In this document: positions 62,691 through 64,000 of the stretch, piece after piece
Layout of the letters: each line of letters begins with the position of its first letter
Numbering within the stretch: the first letter of the stretch is position 1
Source of the DNA: Gammaproteobacteria bacterium
GTDB lineage: Bacteria; Pseudomonadota; Gammaproteobacteria; Pseudomonadales; Cellvibrionaceae
Length of the DNA stretch: 64,000 nt
NCBI GenBank assembly: GCA_021151835.1
Contig: JAGKWO010000014.1
Span: forward strand, 43,102-107,101
Direction of reading: 5' to 3'
Program-made: the position numbers and the translations under genes
Notes under the pieces: model-generated
What the model was told of the DNA's origin: nothing
Databases searched by the model: none
Seen by the model: the letters and a program-made list of their open reading frames with translations, nothing else

Positions 62691-63548
62691 TTAATTTGTC
62701 TGGCGAATATAGGCTTGCACCTGGTCATCACTGGTGCGCTGCATGTCCGGGTGTTCCCAGTCCATCACTTCACCCAAACCGACAATCAGTAAACCGCCCG
62801 GTTTAAGGCGGTCGACCAGAGCATTCAATACATCGCGGCGCAGCCAGCGGCGGAAATACACCAGCAGGTTCTGGCAAAAAATGACATCGACCTGGACCTG
62901 CGGTAATTGCCGTGCATTGATAATATTGCTCTGGGTAAAGCACACGCGATCACGCAATTTATTCACAACTTCGTAACTGCCATCGGCACACACTTGCAGA
63001 TAGCGTTTGGCTTCATCCGGTTTTACCTGGTCAACGCGGCGTTTGGTATAGCGCCCCTTGCGCCCCGCTGCCAGGGCGGAAGGGCTGATATCCATGGCGG
63101 TGACACCGTAAAACGGGCTGATGGTTGCCAGCTCAAAACAATCGTTTACCACCATCGCCAGCGAATAGGCTTCTTCACCGGTGGCGCAGCCCAGGCTCCA
63201 GACATCAAAACTGTCATGCAGGGCCTGGTTATTAATCTTTTGCTGGAGATAATTGCGCACATACTCGATAGATTCGCGATGGCGGAAAAAGCTGGTTTCT
63301 TTCACCGCGATACGATCTACCAGGCGCGCCCACTCCAGTCTGGAATCAATACTTTCTTCGGCAACAAACAAATAATAACCGTCGTAATCGCTGTAACCCA
63401 TGTCGCGCAAGCGCGCATAAATCTGCGATTCAAGCCACGCTTTTTGCTGGAACACCAACTGTATACCCGTGCGCTCCTCCAGAAGTTTGCCCCATTGGAG
63501 AAACTGGTCTTCGGTGAGCGTTGGTAATGTGCGTAGTGACCAGGCCAT
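62691..63548 (-). CDS. pilK: CheR-type methyltransferase, PilK
   Basis: 285 residues. N-terminal helical CheR domain (VKETSFFRHRESIEYVRNYL), SAM motif WSLGCATGEEAYSLA, then DVIFCQNLLVYFRRW and GGLLIVGLGEVM. Methylates the PilJ chemoreceptor on type IV pilus-linked sensing. Located between pilJ and chpA as in Pseudomonas. Confidence 0.93.
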   Translation of the reverse strand: MAWSLRTLPTLTEDQFLQWGKLLEERTGIQLVFQQKAWLESQIYARLRDMGYSDYDGYYLFVAEESIDSRLEWARLVDRIAVKETSFFRHRESIEYVRNYLQQKINNQALHDSFDVWSLGCATGEEAYSLAMVVNDCFELATISPFYGVTAMDISPSALAAGRKGRYTKRRVDQVKPDEAKRYLQVCADGSYEVVNKLRDRVCFTQSNIINARQLPQVQVDVIFCQNLLVYFRRWLRRDVLNALVDRLKPGGLLIVGLGEVMDWEHPDMQRTSDDQVQAYIRQTN

Positions 63549-63627
63549 AGTGACTAATTTCAGTAAAGCGACCAGCTTGTTTCCGGAAATCGACGAACGT
63601 GTTTTTGGCTACGGTTTGCCTGGGAAA

Positions 63628-63650
63628 TGCCGCCATCAATAATGGCGGCA
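63628..63650 (-). terminator. Hairpin between pilJ and pilK (possible attenuator)
   Basis: A perfect 9-bp stem (tgccgccat / atggcggca, loop of 5) is followed on the minus strand by only ttt, so it may slow rather than end transcription after pilJ. Confidence 0.35.
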
Positions 63651-63672
63651 CTTTTCGTCAGGCTGTGGATCA

Positions 63673-64000
63673 TCAGGCTTTGGAGGTGTGTCCGAAGACA
63701 TCGTCTTCAGGCAACAACTCGTCATCCAGGTCTATGACCTCGGTGGAGCTGTCAAAATCCATTGCCGGGGTCGACATGGCGCGGCGTGCCGCATTAGCGC
63801 GACCTTCGGACATATCTTCTTCCGGCAGTTTGAAACCGGCTACGGATTCACGCAGGTCGAGTGCCATCTCGGCGAGGTTACCAATCGACTGCGCCGTGGC
63901 GGAGGTACCGGCGGAGGTTTGGGTGGTAATTTCCTGGATCACGTTCATCGTGTTGGAGATGTGACCCGCCGACGATGCTTGTTGGCGCGCGGCGTTGGAA
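63673..64000 (-). CDS. pilJ: Methyl-accepting chemotaxis protein PilJ, C-terminal end (partial)
   Basis: The frame is open to the right edge; about 108 C-terminal residues visible. Coiled-coil signalling-domain tail (ISNTMNVIQEITTQTSAGT, IGNLAEMALDLRESVAGF) followed by an acidic tail (VIDLDDELLPEDDVFG). Type IV pilus chemoreceptor by operon context (next to pilK and chpA). Confidence 0.85.
   Translation of the reverse strand, partial: SNAARQQASSAGHISNTMNVIQEITTQTSAGTSATAQSIGNLAEMALDLRESVAGFKLPEEDMSEGRANAARRAMSTPAMDFDSSTEVIDLDDELLPEDDVFGHTSKA

Overview
The window looks like a chromosomal segment of a Cellvibrio-like gammaproteobacterium (Cellvibrionaceae or a close relative). This is inferred from secreted pectinases with very long poly-serine linkers, a Pseudomonas-type Pil-Chp chemosensory cluster, the glyQ-glyS-gmhB-plsC order, a PEP-CTERM protein and a TonB receptor. 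I see no rRNA, tRNA, CRISPR array, integrase or transposase.

Layout. 3-5000: 3' part of a giant pectate lyase (PL1)/pectin methylesterase (CE8) fusion. 5283-5372: micro-ORF between two terminators. 5522-12724: nhaA followed by a complete mrp operon with mrpA and mrpB fused (A/B-C-D-E-F-G). 12766-20577: small metabolic genes, a second secreted pectate lyase, a Crp-type regulator, a nitroreductase, a transporter, an acetyltransferase, a one-chain nucleotidyltransferase-HEPN protein and a secreted Cys protein. 20671-25429 (minus): glyQ-glyS-small secreted protein-gmhB-plsC. 25582-29598: PEP-CTERM protein, cytochrome b561, CBS protein, membrane protein and an LpxL-like acyltransferase. 29712-33178: three-gene system of retropepsin-like lipoprotein, inactive transglutaminase-7TM protein and ATP-grasp ligase. 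33238-35257: three tiny related one-helix membrane proteins around a DUF5924/DUF2914 protein, one of them behind a perfect FNR/ANR box. 35356-39175 (minus): Tat-exported PLP enzyme and TonB receptor. 39584-43884: GT4, methyltransferase, alpha/alpha-toroid protein, rsmE and a parvulin. 43908-44520 (minus): vapBC. 44696-48376: subtilase-like protein with an altered triad, LprI-like protein and an esterase between two REP-like repeats.

48788-52225 (minus) is an AT-rich anti-phage-type island. A CD-NTase with an AGS-C sensor domain, a SLATT membrane effector, a DUF4062/coiled-coil/winged-helix protein and a 151-residue unknown form one tight operon. This is a CBASS-like system with two non-standard accessory genes. 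Just beyond it, a strongly folded leader (about 52951-53051) precedes a small unknown gene.

53628-64000 (minus) is the Pil-Chp operon tail: pilJ (partial), pilK, chpA, chpB, chpC, then an FKBP isomerase. chpA is split by a one-base frame change next to an (Ala-Glu)11-coding hexanucleotide repeat.

The best candidates for undescribed biology are the four-gene CD-NTase/SLATT/DUF4062 operon, the structured leader at 52951-53051 and the family of 39-40 residue membrane proteins.
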